Below, one piece after another: positions 10,400-23,391 of a stretch of 64,000 nt of DNA; the first letter of the stretch is position 1; every line of letters begins with the position of its first letter. Below the pieces are notes generated by a model. It ran no database searches and was not told the DNA's origin. It saw only the letters and a list, made by a program, of their open reading frames with translations. A program made the translations under genes and the position numbers. The stretch is from assembly GCA_948470475.1 (NCBI GenBank), contig OX419335.1:34272819-34336818 (forward strand). Reading direction: 5' to 3'. This stretch comes from Galaxea fascicularis (taxonomy: Eukaryota; Cnidaria; Anthozoa; Scleractinia; Euphylliidae).

Positions 10400-13300
10400 T
10401 AGTAGTGAAACACTAAACTCAGTACTAATCAAGGAACTTAAATTTCTCATCATATGCACACCCAGTTTCACCATAGCCTTTCCATTTTATTCAGGTTTTC
10501 ACAAACCTAAATTACAAAGTATCACTAGATAAAAGTGTGAAGATGGAAGCATCACGAAAGCGCCTTGGCACCACTTAACTATTATTAAGGGCACAAACGT
10601 CCTAAATGAAATGTTTTGTCTAGTTTTGTTTTAGAACTGATATCTACTACTAATTAATAAACAGAGGTTCTCTCAGTGTTGTTATTTTGCACTGCTAGAC
10701 AGCTGCTTGAATTCACTGAAGTCTTCCTCTTAAAAGGATTGCTCAGAAGGCAGTGCCAGGTAGCTTACGCCGGGCGTACAACTGCCACGAAATCTTAGAA
10801 GTTTCAATTTTCTTGCAAGCTTTGCCCTTTTCAATATTTCCGGTCAATTTGGACAAAGTGAAAAGAGAGTATTTTGTACTGTTACGTAACATTTCATTTT
10901 CAAAGAGAGCGTTCTCAAGGAACGAGGCACATGTGTTGAAAATAATCGTTTCTTAACCTTGGAGTTAGCAATGACAATATTGACCCTGTTGTTGCCTTGC
11001 AGTTTTGGAAATTACGAAAACTGCGAAATAAATAATTAAAACTGTGGCAAAGTTAATAATACACAAGTTTCTCAGTGAGAAAAATGTCGAAAGTAACAGC
11101 CGTAACCAACAGCTGCAGCATTCCATATTTACATGGGAGTTTGAATTTTTTAAACACGACGTAACGACATCTTTCAAAAGAGAAACTTCGTGTAGTTAGC
11201 TTTTCTAAGGTTGGGATTATAACTAACTTGTTTTTAATTTCTTAAAATCTGCGAAAGATTGCGCTTTTAGTTTGAATTTCAGCTGAACATCTCGAAAAGA
11301 GTAAATATAACCAAAAAATAAACGATATCATCTCTATTTTTATTTACGCACCTAGAGTTTACGACTGCATTCATGTAAAAGCGGAAACTGCTAACGGTAA
11401 AGGTAAAGAAAAAAATATTTTGCTCTTTGTACGGCGGAGTATTGCACAAAACAACAAGAGACGCGCTAACGACGATAGCGCGACCGTTTATAGTATTTTT
11501 CGAGGAACGTTACTCTGTAAACATTGGTCCACCAATTTCCATTCACTAATTATCCACAAAAGTACATCTTTCAAATATTATTTCAAGTATTGTGGTATTC
11601 TGGGGAAATCATAAGTACACGTTTGGTTTGAACTGTTTTTGCACCTCGCCCTTGCTTTGTTTAAAAAAAGAGTATTCCTTAGTGATTTTATTTGGCCATG
11701 TCTTTCCTATATCTACAGAGAAAGACCAGCAGCTGACATATATTGATGAACGACGACACCTTTTTGGTCCCTTTAGTCTTCATCACAAAGATTTTTCAGT
11801 TCTTGCGACACGCTTTGTAGTTATGGCAAGCGACTTTAAACGCCGAAGACTTTGAAGTTATGGTCAAGTTTTAGCAACCAAACAGAGAATAAGTATTTTT
11901 AAGGACCCTCTGAAATACAACTGAAATACATTCCGGCCAGCACGGAAACACTAAGTTTAGTTCTCACCAATAGACCTTATTTTCTCAAAACCAGTTTAAC
12001 AACTTCGTAACTGATTTACGCCTGAATTACTAACTAAAGGCTGTACATGGCGAAAAGACTGATGATGAAAATAACAAGTAACAACTATACAAGCAATGAT
12101 TTTGACGACAGACGAATCGATTTCAGTTAATTTTTATGGATCCAATTAATTTAACTAAATTTACTAAATTTCAAATCATTTTAATCTGTGACTACAAGCT
12201 ACAGAAAAATCAGCCCTAAGGATAAAACTATTAACCATAGATTTACAAAACTCTGAAAATTCCTATACGTGTTAATCATAATTAAATATGGTACGAGGTC
12301 GTCATTCTCTGATTTGTTTTATTGGCCTGCTGATGGTCCATGCAAACTGATTCAACTTCTATTGAACTTTTACCTTCTCTCTCTTTCCTAAGTTACATCA
12401 CGGTAGTGTTGAATGCCTTATTATTGAGGTTTCTCAGCCTTTTCTTGTTGTTTCATCTGCAATTTAGTTTACCGCCACTTTGTCTGGTTTGTGTTTCGTC
12501 TTTACAGTCACAACTTTTCAATTTGCTTTTAGTAACTGTCCATAAAATCTTTATTTCTTGGCCCCGTTGATCAGTTGCGGTTAATTTTCTCATAACAGAC
12601 CGAAGAAGGCAAACAGGCCAAACAACCAACAGCAGCAAGAAATAAGAGCTAAAATCTTAACTTTTATGGTTTCAGAAGGTTGGCACCAATCGTTTTTGCG
12701 AACCTGCACAAGTACCTTTTGGCAACGACATGCGTCTTGCATTCTTCAACCTGAAAATTTTTTGATATAACGTTGGTTTGGGCCACAAGGGCTGCGAGTT
12801 AAGGCCAAGACAGATACTTTAACTAGGAAGGTTCATTTCCATTTTCTTAACATACAACAAAGTAACTCATTTTATAATAATCACTATAGCCTTTCTCATT
12901 AACACTGAAGCCTTCCAAACACATTATCATCAAAACCAGCAATTCTTAAATTATAATTTGATGTTGATATGCCCATCATTGTGTTTAACATTGAATATCT
13001 ACGTGTTTGTTCACCTCACAAACCAAAAGCAATTAGCTGATCAGTGTAAATGGTTTGCGATGGAAGAGGCAAATTAGGTTTCTGACGTCTACCCGTCAAG
13101 GGCTACTGTCGAGGCAAAACCTATTGTACGTTTGTTGAAATTTTGAGGAAGCACTTTTTTCTGTTACATGAATGTACCGTATGATATGAAGAGGTCGACT
13201 TTCAAATCATTTCTTGAAAAAAAAAAGCAGCTATAGTATAGTAATTCTTCCTGACATCATGATAAAACTTATTAAGGTTAACCTATCTTTTTCAAGTTAA

Positions 13301-13800
13301 CATGTTTGAAATATTTCACTGTTCAAACACACCTTTGTATTTGTGTATTTGCAAATTGCGTGATAGTGCGCTATTACTAATTAATGATTACGGAGAACGG
13401 AATTACTTTTATGTCATTATTTTTTTCTTTCCTTTGTATTAAATTGTTTTAAGCAAAATAAGTTAACTGCCATGTTTCATTTGCACTGTTGGAGACTAGC
13501 CCGCCCCGAACTAAAACATGAGCCGATAGAAAACTGAAGTTACGTAATAATTATTTGATTCTTCTGGAAGAACGCCGGCAACGTCTGTTTGGAGCTTTTT
13601 TCACTGAAGGGTTGCTTTGCAGTTGTTCCAAGCACCGTTGAAAAATGTGTGCAAAATTGTCAATTTTGAGCAACTTAGTTTGAAAGTTGTTAAAAGGAGT
13701 TTAGCTCATTTGATAAAGCATACATCTGACAAGAGGCTACGCATCGTAAGCATATGTACTAAAATTAAAATAGCATTGGGTGGGTGTCATACCAAAAAGC
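10400..13800. other. Intergenic or intronic, with diverged segmental duplication
   Basis: No complete gene is seen. Bases about 10800-11120 resemble 14100-14390 (shared TAACCTTGGAGTT, GTGGCAAAGTTAATAAT, GAAAGTAACAGC), and 11735-11760 resembles 14477-14502. Two minus-strand sites near 11905 and 12670 resemble degraded signal-peptide starts (SLKILILCLVA; KVKILALISCC with ATA where ATG would be). These look like relics of further copies of the secreted-protein first exon. Confidence 0.4.
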
Positions 13801-13812
13801 AAGGAACCTTAC

Positions 13813-13885
13813 CGTTGGAATTCAGCGAAATGCTGAGCACGACTCCAAGTACAAAAGAAAAAAATAGACCGACGAGACACTTCAT
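13813..13885 (-). CDS. Signal-peptide first exon of a secreted protein
   Basis: The minus-strand ATG at 13885 opens MKCLVGLFFSFVLGVVLSIS then LNSN, a textbook signal peptide, and meets a strong GGTAAGG donor at 13812 after 24 codons plus one base (phase 1). An out-of-frame ATG just upstream is closed at once by TGA. The mature part must lie at lower coordinates. The six-cysteine exons at 5003 and 4706 accept phase 1 and lie on the same strand, so they are candidates, but the distance is large and other exons may intervene. Confidence 0.5.
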
Positions 13886-13899
13886 GTCATATACTCTGT

Positions 13900-15560
13900 C
13901 AATCCCTCAGTGAGGTTTCTTCTCTGCACTGCAATCTGGCCACAAATAACTTTGATACTTGTGCCCCAACCTTGATAAGATTCAACTAGATCTTTATTTA
14001 CAGAAAGGTGACCAATCGGCGAACAGATAGCTAAATCGTTAGTGATTGATTAGGCTAACGGCTATGTAATCAGGTAATTTAAGGCTTAAACTGAATTTGT
14101 AAACTTTGGTTCAGTTTTAATAATTCCGGTCAATTTCAATAAACTGTATAAACAGTAGTTTTTGAAAAAGTTCCAAAAAGTGTCCCTGTGTAACATTTCA
14201 TTGTCAAAGAGAGCCTTATTTATTAAATACTACCTAGGAAAGAAGCACGTCTTAACCTTGGAGTTGGGAACCCTGCTGTTGTCGACAAGGGCACTTTGTA
14301 GAAGTGAAGCTGTGGCCAAAGTTAATAATATGCAAGTTTCTGAAAAAAAAATACTGAAAGTAACAGCTGAAACTAACTCGCGGTTCAAACGTCGAATCGA
14401 ATGCTAATTAGGAAAATCTTCTGTTCTAACTCATTTGCATTGGATTCGATATCACACGATATCGCGCAAACCAACTGTCATATATTGATGGACGACAACA
14501 CCTGTTTGCAACTTTATAATTATAGTATAGTAAGTCTTTATTTTCCAGTTTTTGTGTCCCTCCCGACTCCCCTTGGTAGAATTTTGCTTATCACGTGACG
14601 TGAACATTGAGCTTTGATAGTTGTGTTTTTGAGCGAGCGGGTTTTTGTCGAAGGAGTTTATTATGGAGTTATTGTGCCATTCCTTTAGAAGCAAACAGTT
14701 CGGTAAGTTAGATTTCGTCTTCGCTATTCAAAACAAACATTTGGACCCTAATGCCTTTGTTTGTAATTTTCAGAAAACCTCACATACGTATATAAGCTTA
14801 CACGTGTAAGCTTTTGATGAATTTGATGGAAGCGAAGAGTTTCATTCAGTTGTGTTTTTATTCATCGACCGAGGCCGTGCGGTTGATCAGTGTGTGCGCT
14901 TGAGCTTGAACCATTGTGAATCGTGAGTTTTCGACGTTTGTTTTGAGGACTTTGAGAGCAAATAAAGACAGGTACTACGGTACTGACATTTTGCGATAAG
15001 CTTTGTAAGGTATTTCAGCAGCCTTATCTGAGATCTTGAGTTAACACCGTTGACACCGTTATCTGATGAAGTTCCACTCTCTGCAAACAGCGTGTCCAAC
15101 AAAAATCTCAAAAACGGCTGTATGTACGGGTGTTAAATGTGCTTGATTTACTCTGGGAAGAAAAACACGTGCAGATATTAAGTAATGTAGAATAAGATAA
15201 AGACCGCCAACTCAGTGTTACGTTTTTCTCTGCCGACAAGTTTATAAAGCATGAAATTCAGAAAACGGTTTGCAAACTCTTTTTTATATTCTCCCTACAA
15301 AACATTGATGCCAGTTATGCCCAAAATTAAAGAAGATTTAACTGAAAATAATAAAGTTGCCTTCTAACTATCATGAATATTGTAGCGACAATCCACAAGA
15401 TCCAGTTGGTGTTATGTTTATACGACACTGAAGAAGATTTTGTACATGAGCGCTGTCAATTTCACGAACAGAAATCATAGTCACGCTACTCCCATTTGAC
15501 AGCACTCTGAAAATGAATAGGCCAAGGAGCTGAACAATCACCAGGAGAGGAAACGGAAGG
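13900..15560. other. Non-coding, with duplication copy and a possible first exon
   Basis: Bases 14100-14390 are the second copy of the duplicated segment described at 10.8 kb. At 14663 a plus-strand ATG gives MELLCHSFRSKQF and reaches a perfect GTAAGT donor at 14703; this may be a first exon, but no partner was found. Nothing else is recognised. Confidence 0.3.
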
Positions 15561-16901
15561 GGAATGAATGAGTTGCCAGTAATCGGATCCTGTCTTATGT
15601 GCATAGGATTCTGGGATCGCCAGGGGCCAAACATTGCCAGTCGCTACAAGAAAATGTATGCTGAAAAGTTGTTTCGACGTCCAAATCAACGATTTTGGAC
15701 AGAGATCAACGCTTTTTCGCCACTGTTTTGTCAGAAATGGATTTGGGCAATGTTGATACGTGGAAAGTGTAAGTTTTTGTGTGAATAACCGTCAAATATA
15801 TGATAAAATCTACCGATGAATTTCCTTGCTTGCGTAAGGTTTATTGTGAAATAGTCTCAAAATATTGCAAAATTAGGTATAAATCGGGAGGAAATGACTA
15901 AATAAAGCCGTTTCAGTTGTATTTACATGTGTACCCAAACACAGCCAAAAAACTGACAAAGACAAATTAAAAGGAGGAAAATACTGAGCTCCCGCAACAT
16001 AAACCGCAGTTATAGTGCGGAGCGAAACGATGACGAAGCCACAGCCGTATCAAAGCAGATTTTCAATTTCATGTGATGCATAGCTCTCTAAGAAGCTACA
16101 ATAATAAAGAAAGGATAAAGAGACGAATAGTCGCAAAAGAAACACATCCATGATCTTGCTACAAAAACAAATAGCCGGGCCCGGTAATACAAACAATGCG
16201 AAATAAAAAATTGTACACAGCTTTTAAGCTGTTTAAAAATTCCTATCCTTTCAAATGCACAGTTAACAAGTTAGAGGCTGTACTGTCACCGAACAAAACA
16301 AGCCAAACTTAGAGAAATGCTTCAGAAGGCATATAAAGGACCACAGTCGCTAAACAGAAACAACAAGGGTCAAAGGAAACAGGCGATAAATGCAGAATTT
16401 ACCCAGAAATGACATTCGGTATCAAAATACATAGCATGCGACAGAGTTAGTAGAGGGACTTGTACTAACTCTGCATGCGACAGTTCATCTTTCATTTGTA
16501 TCCATAAGCTTAGAAATAAGCTAAAAGTAGCCTGAACACACGCAAATCCAACTGAAAAGGTTTTATTGAGTCCTGATTTCCTCCCGATTTATACCTAATT
16601 TTGCAATATTTCGAGACCAAACCTTACGCAAGCAAGGAAGTTTATCGGTAGATTTTATCATATATTTGATGGTTCTTCAAACAAAAACTTACACTTTCCA
16701 CGTATCAACATTGCCCAAATCCACGTCTGATAAAACAGTGGCGAAAAAGCGTTGATCTCTGTACAAAATCGTTGATTTGGACGTCGAAACAACTTTTCAG
16801 CATACATTTTTTTGTAGCGACTGGCAATGTTTGCCCCCTGGCGATCCCAGAATCCTATGCGCATAAGACAGGGATCCGATTACTGGCAACTCATTCATTC
16901 C
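15561..16901. mobile_element. Second fold-back element, arms about 335 bp
   Basis: Bases 15561-15896 recur in reverse complement at about 16572-16901, starting GGAATGAATGAGTTGCCAGT and ending with its complement. Both arms carry the same short ORF (FWDRQGPNIASRYKKMYAEK), with differences at several residues. The 670 bp centre is AT-rich and has no ORF. It is probably a non-autonomous DNA transposon. Confidence 0.75.
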
Positions 16902-18700
16902 TCGGAATTCTTGGTAGGAGTGAGCCGGCGATAGGGGATTACTCCCCAAGAACAATCCTCTGTGCTGTGGAGACCCTTAAACTCAGGAATGGCGGAACCG
17001 CGGAAAGGCGGTTAAATCACCTTAACTGACTCCGAGAGTCACAAACGGCGGAAAACGCCCCAAATCATAGTTCATAGTTTATAGCAATTTTTCTTGTCCA
17101 ACTCGGTCCAAGGGGGAAAGGCGCAACGAGGTTAGCCAACCCAAAGGCCAGCAGCACTAGGGGTGGTCACAACGACGGTTCGACGGAAAGGCCGGAAAAT
17201 CAGCCCAAATCGTAAAAGACGGAACGACGGAAATCCTCGAAGGGGCGCTATGTATCATGGGGTTCCGTTGCTGTTTTCCGGTCCAAACTTCATGCTACTT
17301 AATGACTTTTACTAATTCCGAAACATTCCTTTAAATATAGGAGAAAGATCTCAATCGATTTTTTTCCATGGAAAGTCACCCATAGCAAGTTGTTTGGCCA
17401 TAGCTTCAAAAATTTAGGAACAGATAATGTGCGCGGACAAATATCAGAGCATATTTTCGTGCTGAATGGAGACTATTTGTAATATGTATTTAGTAAACCA
17501 CCTGTGATCTTTTTACAAGGATGCATTTAATTTAGCACACATGAGTATCACGCTTCTAGTAAAAAGAACATTTGAAGTGGTAGTAAAGTTCTAATTATTT
17601 CAGTGGTAAGATGCAATCATTTCATTTGGGAAGAAAACGTAGGCTGGTGCATAAAATCATTCGCCTGTTATAGAAGACGGCTTGGTTTTTGAAATAACTG
17701 CTTGGTCAACAAGAGCTCAACCATAGGGCGGTTATTTCCAATTTACTTGTCGCCACTTATTAATCTGATTGAAATTTCGTAACTCGGTATGCCAAGTGAA
17801 AAATCCCAGCGCCGCCATTTTTTTTCATTTTTTTTCCTTCCCTATTCTAACCCATCTGAACTAGGGCGTCTGGTTCTTGTATGCAGAAGACATACCTGGA
17901 AGGAAGCTCGTGGTACTGTGGTTTCCCTGAGATGTTTGTCATTAAGTTCTCTGAGGGCTGAGAGAGCAGATTCGCACGCTGCAGTCTCTATTGCGTAGAC
18001 AAAGTGAAAAACTCATACTTCCAAATAACCTGGACATCCTGGGATGGGGTAGTGGGAGGGCAAGGGAGCACTCATTAGTGACTGGCGTGAATGAAACCAC
18101 GTAAATTGACAAATTCAGAAATATTCAGTATGATTAAAGCTTCTTCCTCCCTTCTCTGGGAAGCTCAAAGCGTAGTTCTGTGGCATATTCGATTGCCAAC
18201 AATAATTCTTTGATGACCAGTCAAATGGTCTCCTAACACTGGACAGTCGAGAAGCCTCATTGATAGTTTCAGATATAATTCGTAGAGATCGTAAATGCTG
18301 ACTACAGCATGAATTTTTTTCCATTCATTTTTTCTGTAGAGATGTTGACACCAAGGACTTAGGTATGAATGAAATTGAATTTTGGCGTTGATCATTCTTC
18401 AGAACAGCCTACAAAAGATACTGACGTAATTCTGATGGAGGCCTTGAAATGGACGTTTATCCCGGAGTGGAAACCGCGGTTCGAAGTTTCTCATTTCATC
18501 CTTGACGTTTACTTTAGCAATTTTGGTTTACCGCGGCAATTTTAGCTAATTTTCTGCTTCAATATTTTCATTGTTGCGCATAAATGAAGAATTCGACCGC
18601 GATTTGCAACCATACTGTGACGCTCACCCTTCCGGAAGATCATATATCAGTGTGAGAGGTGACCTGATGTTTTGCCGTCTCGTTTGATGCTTGTACCCAG
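16902..18700. other. Non-coding stretch
   Basis: Short GC-rich segments at 16980-17250 contain repeated GGCGGAA and GACGGAA motifs. No gene, RNA or mobile-element border was recognised. The 69-residue ORF at 17789-17998 has no recognisable features. Confidence 0.4.
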
Positions 18701-18992
18701 TCCCAATCAAGAAGACATTTCGCACTACCGTGTTGGTGATTCTTTGTGGAGCTACGTTAGTATCAGCGGAAAGGTAAGACAGTTTTGGGGCATTAGTTGA
18801 GGTTCACATGATTCCAGACGAGAAGAAGCTACAACATGGCGAAGTGGTATCAACAGATTTTCCACCCATCAGTGTGGAAAATATCTGTATCTACAACCGC
18901 AGTACAAATATGAATTATTTCATATATATACTTCACATCACTTCACTGTGCGGGAAAATATGAACTCAACATTGACCTCGCTCCCAATGTGT

Positions 18993-19031
18993 GGCTTCAT
19001 AGCTCAGTTGGTAGAGCATCGCACCGGTATC

Positions 19032-19064
<33 letters not shown>
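18993..19064 (+). tRNA. tRNA-Thr(GGT)-like gene, copy 1
   Basis: The 72 nt fold into a full cloverleaf: a perfect 7-bp acceptor stem (GGCTTCA/TGAAGCC), a D arm GCTC-GAGC, an anticodon arm with loop CCGGTAT, and a T arm ACGGG-TTCGAAT-CCCGT. The A box (TAGCTCAGTTGG) and B box (GGTTCGAATCC) are intact, and TTTTTT follows five bases later as a polymerase III terminator. The anticodon by position is GGT (Thr). Odd points: position 33 is C instead of the near-universal U, and one anticodon-stem pair is A-C. It may be a tRNA-derived repeat and not a translating tRNA. Confidence 0.65.
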
Positions 19065-19065
<1 letters not shown>

Positions 19066-19100
19066 TGATTTTTTCAGGCTTCTTCTTTCCAGTTGCTTAA

Positions 19101-19131
<31 letters not shown>

Positions 19132-19241
19132 ACTTGTATCTACAACCGCAGTACAAATATGAATTATTTCATATATATACTTCACATCACTTCACTGTGC
19201 GGGAAAATATGAACTCAACATTGACCTCGCTCCCAATGTGT

Positions 19242-19280
19242 GGCTTCATAGCTCAGTTGGTAGAGCATCGCACCGGTATC

Positions 19281-19313
<33 letters not shown>
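19242..19313 (+). tRNA. tRNA-Thr(GGT)-like gene, copy 2
   Basis: This is identical in sequence to copy 1 and lies 249 bp downstream in the tandem repeat, with the same T-run terminator. Identity of both copies points to a recent duplication. Confidence 0.65.
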
Positions 19314-19314
<1 letters not shown>

Positions 19315-19349
19315 TGATTTTTTCAGGCTTCTTCTTTCCAGTTGCTTAA

Positions 19350-19380
<31 letters not shown>

Positions 19381-21250
19381 ACTTGTATCTACAACCGCAG
19401 TACAAATATGAATTATTTCATATATATACTTCACAGTGTGAAAGAGTGTCGAATAGTGTGTCAAAAAACTTGGGCTTTAATCGGAATTTAATTAGAGAAT
19501 ACGCGATCACTCATTACCAAACCAATGAACAACAACGTAACGTACTGCAATATAAATCGTTAAGGCGTTATGTTGTGACTGAGACTGGACGTCTCACTCT
19601 CAGTAAACAGCTGTACACATACTCGGCGTTTCTTTGTATTTTTAACATCTTTGTTGTTTCATAAATGTTTTGGATGGAGTTGGTATTTTGGTACCACTGT
19701 ATATGAGCATCATTAAGCGTGACGGTTGCTAAGAGTCCACTTTCTCAAAGAAGCGAGCAAGGTGATGTACTTTGTTGTCAAATTTGGCTGGTTACTCCAC
19801 GAACTGGGAATTCGGATCGTCAGACACTTCACCTTTGGGACTCGACTTTGGATGAATTTCTCGACCTACCGCCGCATATTTTGGAATTTGCAAGCACTGA
19901 ATATGCCCACAAGCACCAATTTTTGGCAGTAGGTCGGAGTGGCTGAGAATGGCTGAGTTTATATGTGAAAAAATTGGGGGAAGGGACGGGTGCTGTCAAA
20001 AATTCTCGTTATTTCCCAGCATGCAATGCGGTCGAGATGTTGAAAATAGCGGGAATGCTGGATTTCACTGGAACAAAAGGCTGTCTCTACGCTCAGGAAA
20101 AGAATATGAACAAAAAAAGGCATTTCTAAGCTAGAACAAGGATTGAATTTTACTATGATGGTCGAAGTTTTGTTTTTCGACGATAATTTCTTTAAGGAAC
20201 ATAACAGTAAAAAGGGGCATTTTCGTCGTTTCTGTTTAACGCTAAAAATGGTCATTTTTGTTCTTGTCCAAACTCAAAAGGTCATATTTGGCCAAAAGTG
20301 CTACGTTTCTTGCGTTCATTGGATATCCAAATTTAAAGGGCATCTCATTTCATGCTAACAACTGACAGTTGAGCCAATATTGGCGCGATTGAGAAAGTTG
20401 CAACGTTTTGAAGCATGGGAGTGTTTTGCGGACGGTTTTGGCCGGCACGGTAGTCAATGGGTTAAACTGAACAGTGGAAGTGATTTATTTACCAGATCCC
20501 TAGCAGCAAGGTTGCAAGCAATATCCGCTTTATTTGAGCTTAGGATCACCATCTATCTAAGAGTTTCCCTGTGTCCCAAACTTTCTTCGTTTTTTTCAAG
20601 CTTCAAACTTACTGAAACGACTTATCAACAAACTCCTTCATTTCTAACAGTTCCGCCAATATTAGTATTTTTGGGCAACTAAGTCTGTAATCAGCTTAGA
20701 AAACTTAGCTTGATTGAGCGCCCTAGAAAAGTAAATTCCGCAACTTTGGATAAAGATGATGTCATAATAGAGTTTTTGCACTACGCTGGAGGGAAGAGGT
20801 CATTTTTTGTGGACGGTCACGTGACACTTTCTGGGATTCACTATCTCTTTATTTTCAACTATGCAATGAAAAATATCAAATATGAACGCGTAATTAATCA
20901 CACTGCACTGATTTATAATTCATCTGTTCATTTATTTTTTTTCAGTAACTGTGCTGAGATATTTGTCACCGCACCGAACATTTTTCATCTTGATGTTGAG
21001 GAAACGCTTTCAGTTGTACTCTACAATGTTGACAAACCAGTGAATGTGACGCTTATCGCACAAGAATTCCCGGATAAGCAAAGAAACCTTTCAGTAACCA
21101 GTGGAATATTCTCAAGCGGTTAGTGGCAAAAAAGAAAGTAACGTTCAACATCATAACTTGAGGCATTGGTTTCGGTCGCACTAAGGGCTACTTCACTAAG
21201 TTTATTCCTCAGGGACGTCTTGCAAACGGGATTCTATATTTGGGGAAAAG

Positions 21251-21380
21251 GGTTGGCGCGGTAGTGAGAGCGCTTGTCTCACAAGAGTGTGTCTTGGGCG
21301 TCTCCGAGAGGTTTTGCTCCGGGTACTCCGGTTTCCCCCACTCATCAAAAATCAATATTTGATTTGATTTGATTTGTAAT
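21251..21380 (+). mobile_element. tRNA-derived SINE fragment
   Basis: It opens with GGTTGGCGCGGTAGTGAGAG (A-box region), continues with GGTTTTGCTCCGGGTACTCC and ends in ATTTGATTTGATTTGATTTG. The tail resembles the SINE at 52.6 kb, but the B-box part is missing. It lies in intron 2 of the C3-like gene. Confidence 0.65.
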
Positions 21381-23257
21381 TAGATTGCTGGACGCTAATA
21401 TAAAAGTTTATTATCATTATTATATTATAGAGCTATTCTTGAGTCTTCATGTTATCTCTAAATTGTTGGACTCTTTCTTTCGATGAGGGTGCCACTTCTA
21501 CTGGGTGGGATGGGGTGGCAGAAAGGGATTATGCCGAATATCCCCTCCCCAAATTCTCTCCTTAATAAGAAATCGCGTCCGCTGACAACTACTACAAACT
21601 CGTGAATCCATTCTTAAGTTGTTTTGGCGACTTTTATGGTAAGAATAACCAACCTTCGGAGCAGTTGCACTAACGAACTAGTGACTTATTGAGAGTGACC
21701 ATGTTCACCTTTATCACGGTTTTCACCGATCAAAAACGCGTATGGCTGCATTAATAAAACATGGAGGTACATCAACTCATACACGATTCTCTTAATCAAA
21801 ATAATTTGGCCATTTAGTAAACATCTAAGGAAGCTGCAATTTGAAAATGTTGAAACCCTCGTGGATTAAAAACTTGGACTCTGTAGGGTAGACTTTCGGA
21901 TTTTTGTTATACGAGGTTTACTGCTCCCTAAACACTCTATCTCTGGTCAGCGGCTCCTGGCCTTACTTATGGACGCTAACGCTGTCAATTTTATCTCAAC
22001 AGAGAAACCTGGCATCCTGAAACTAAAGGTGAATATTTCTTTTGTGTATTTGATTTTAGAATTAACGCACTAAGTGCCAGCAAATATTACTTGCGAATTT
22101 AAAAAAAAGATGCTTATGTTAAGGTCACACAACAAACAAGTTTCCAACTCTCTTGCAGATTTTCCCGTCGATATTAATGATGATGACGAAATGCCTTCCA
22201 ACCGATATGCCTACCTTGTTGCTAAGACGAACGTTAGTGACGTAAGCATTGATAAAGAGGTGAGAGTTCTCGTCAGTCTTGCGGATGGCATCGTGCTTCT
22301 ACAAACAGACAAACCAATCTACACTCCACAACAGAGCGGCAACCTTGAATACACCAGAGGTACACATAAATAATGAAAGTTCAAAATCACATTTAGATTG
22401 ATTGAGTATCAATATTTCCAATATTTAAACCCGTCCAGGTTTGGTTGCTCTATGAGAAAATTTGAGTATAGAGTTCTTTTAAACACGTTTTTGCTATTAT
22501 TCTTTTTCCGAGGTTGTGATTTTATTACAACCGTACGCTTTTTCATGTACTATTTGCTTCTTATTGCGGGCATGGCCCATATATTACATTGTCAAAGTCT
22601 CAGTCTGCAGAGTCTGGCCAAAGCAATTACTTTGCTTTTACTCTGACTACTTTTAGGACGCTAAATTGTTTTGATCAGTGCAGACGGGTTAACAAGACTC
22701 TCACCAGGATTCTCCGTATCCTTCTTATTTTTGACTCATATTTCTCACAACGGGACCCAGCCATACATTAGTTACGCCTTTGAGGTTTGCTATGATTATT
22801 CAAATATCGGTGTTAAATCCCAGGTTTATTATTTTCAGTTAAGATCAGGATCATGCCGCTTGGATTTGATCTTAAACCGACCAAGAGTAAAAAGCTCTAT
22901 CCGTCTGATCAATTTCTTGTGGGCGAAAACAACTGTTTTCGTAGTACAGAAAAAGCTGAGAAAAGCTCTCCGTCGATACGTAGAGGATATTATTATGAAT
23001 CGGGGTGGAGGCATTGAAACTCTGCTCTTTAATTTATTTGTTTGCACGAAAAAAAGGTGGAAGTTCAATTTGTCCGTGATTGTTGTTTTTTTACTGGTGA
23101 ATGTACCACTCAGTCTATAGATTATGAAAAGTAAACATTTAAGCAGACGACTCTCTTTCTTTGCTTATCGACGTCGAAAAAATGGGGCAACGTCTATCAA
23201 ATACGAATATTGATGGATATAAACCACCTGTACGAGAGGTATTGCTATTTTTAACTA

Positions 23258-23391
23258 CTTAATAACCAAGTGTGAAGTCGTTATGGGAAAATCTGAGGCC
23301 TTGCCGTATTGACCGAGCGATAGCGAGGTCAATACAGCTAGGCCGAGGTTTGAGATTTTCCCGTAACGACCGAACGGTCGAGGTTATTAAG
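23258..23391. mobile_element. Palindromic MITE abutting a C3-like exon
   Basis: CTTAATAACC at the left matches GGTTATTAAG at the right, with an inner palindrome (GGGAAAATCT.. / AGATTTTCCC). Its right end lies exactly where the exon at 23392 appears to begin, so it may have destroyed the original acceptor. A half copy of the same family lies at 32924-32977. Confidence 0.65.

Larger units (their letters stand above)
18886..19434. repeat. Tandem duplication, 249 bp unit, 2.2 copies
   Basis: TGTATCTACAACCGCAGTAC begins at 18886, 19135 and 19384, exactly 249 bp apart. The first two units are nearly identical and each contains the tRNA-like gene; the third ends after about 50 bp. It lies in intron 1 of the C3-like gene. 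Confidence 0.95.

Noticed and set aside
15564..15788. ORF with FWDRQGPNIASRYKKM, with an inverted copy at 16658-16864
   Set aside because: It lies in the arms of a fold-back element; residue differences are not clearly conservative, so coding is unsupported.
19119..19349. ORF containing IAQLVEHRTGIAEVTGSNPV
   Set aside because: This is the translation of the tRNA-like gene and its flank, a well-known false protein.
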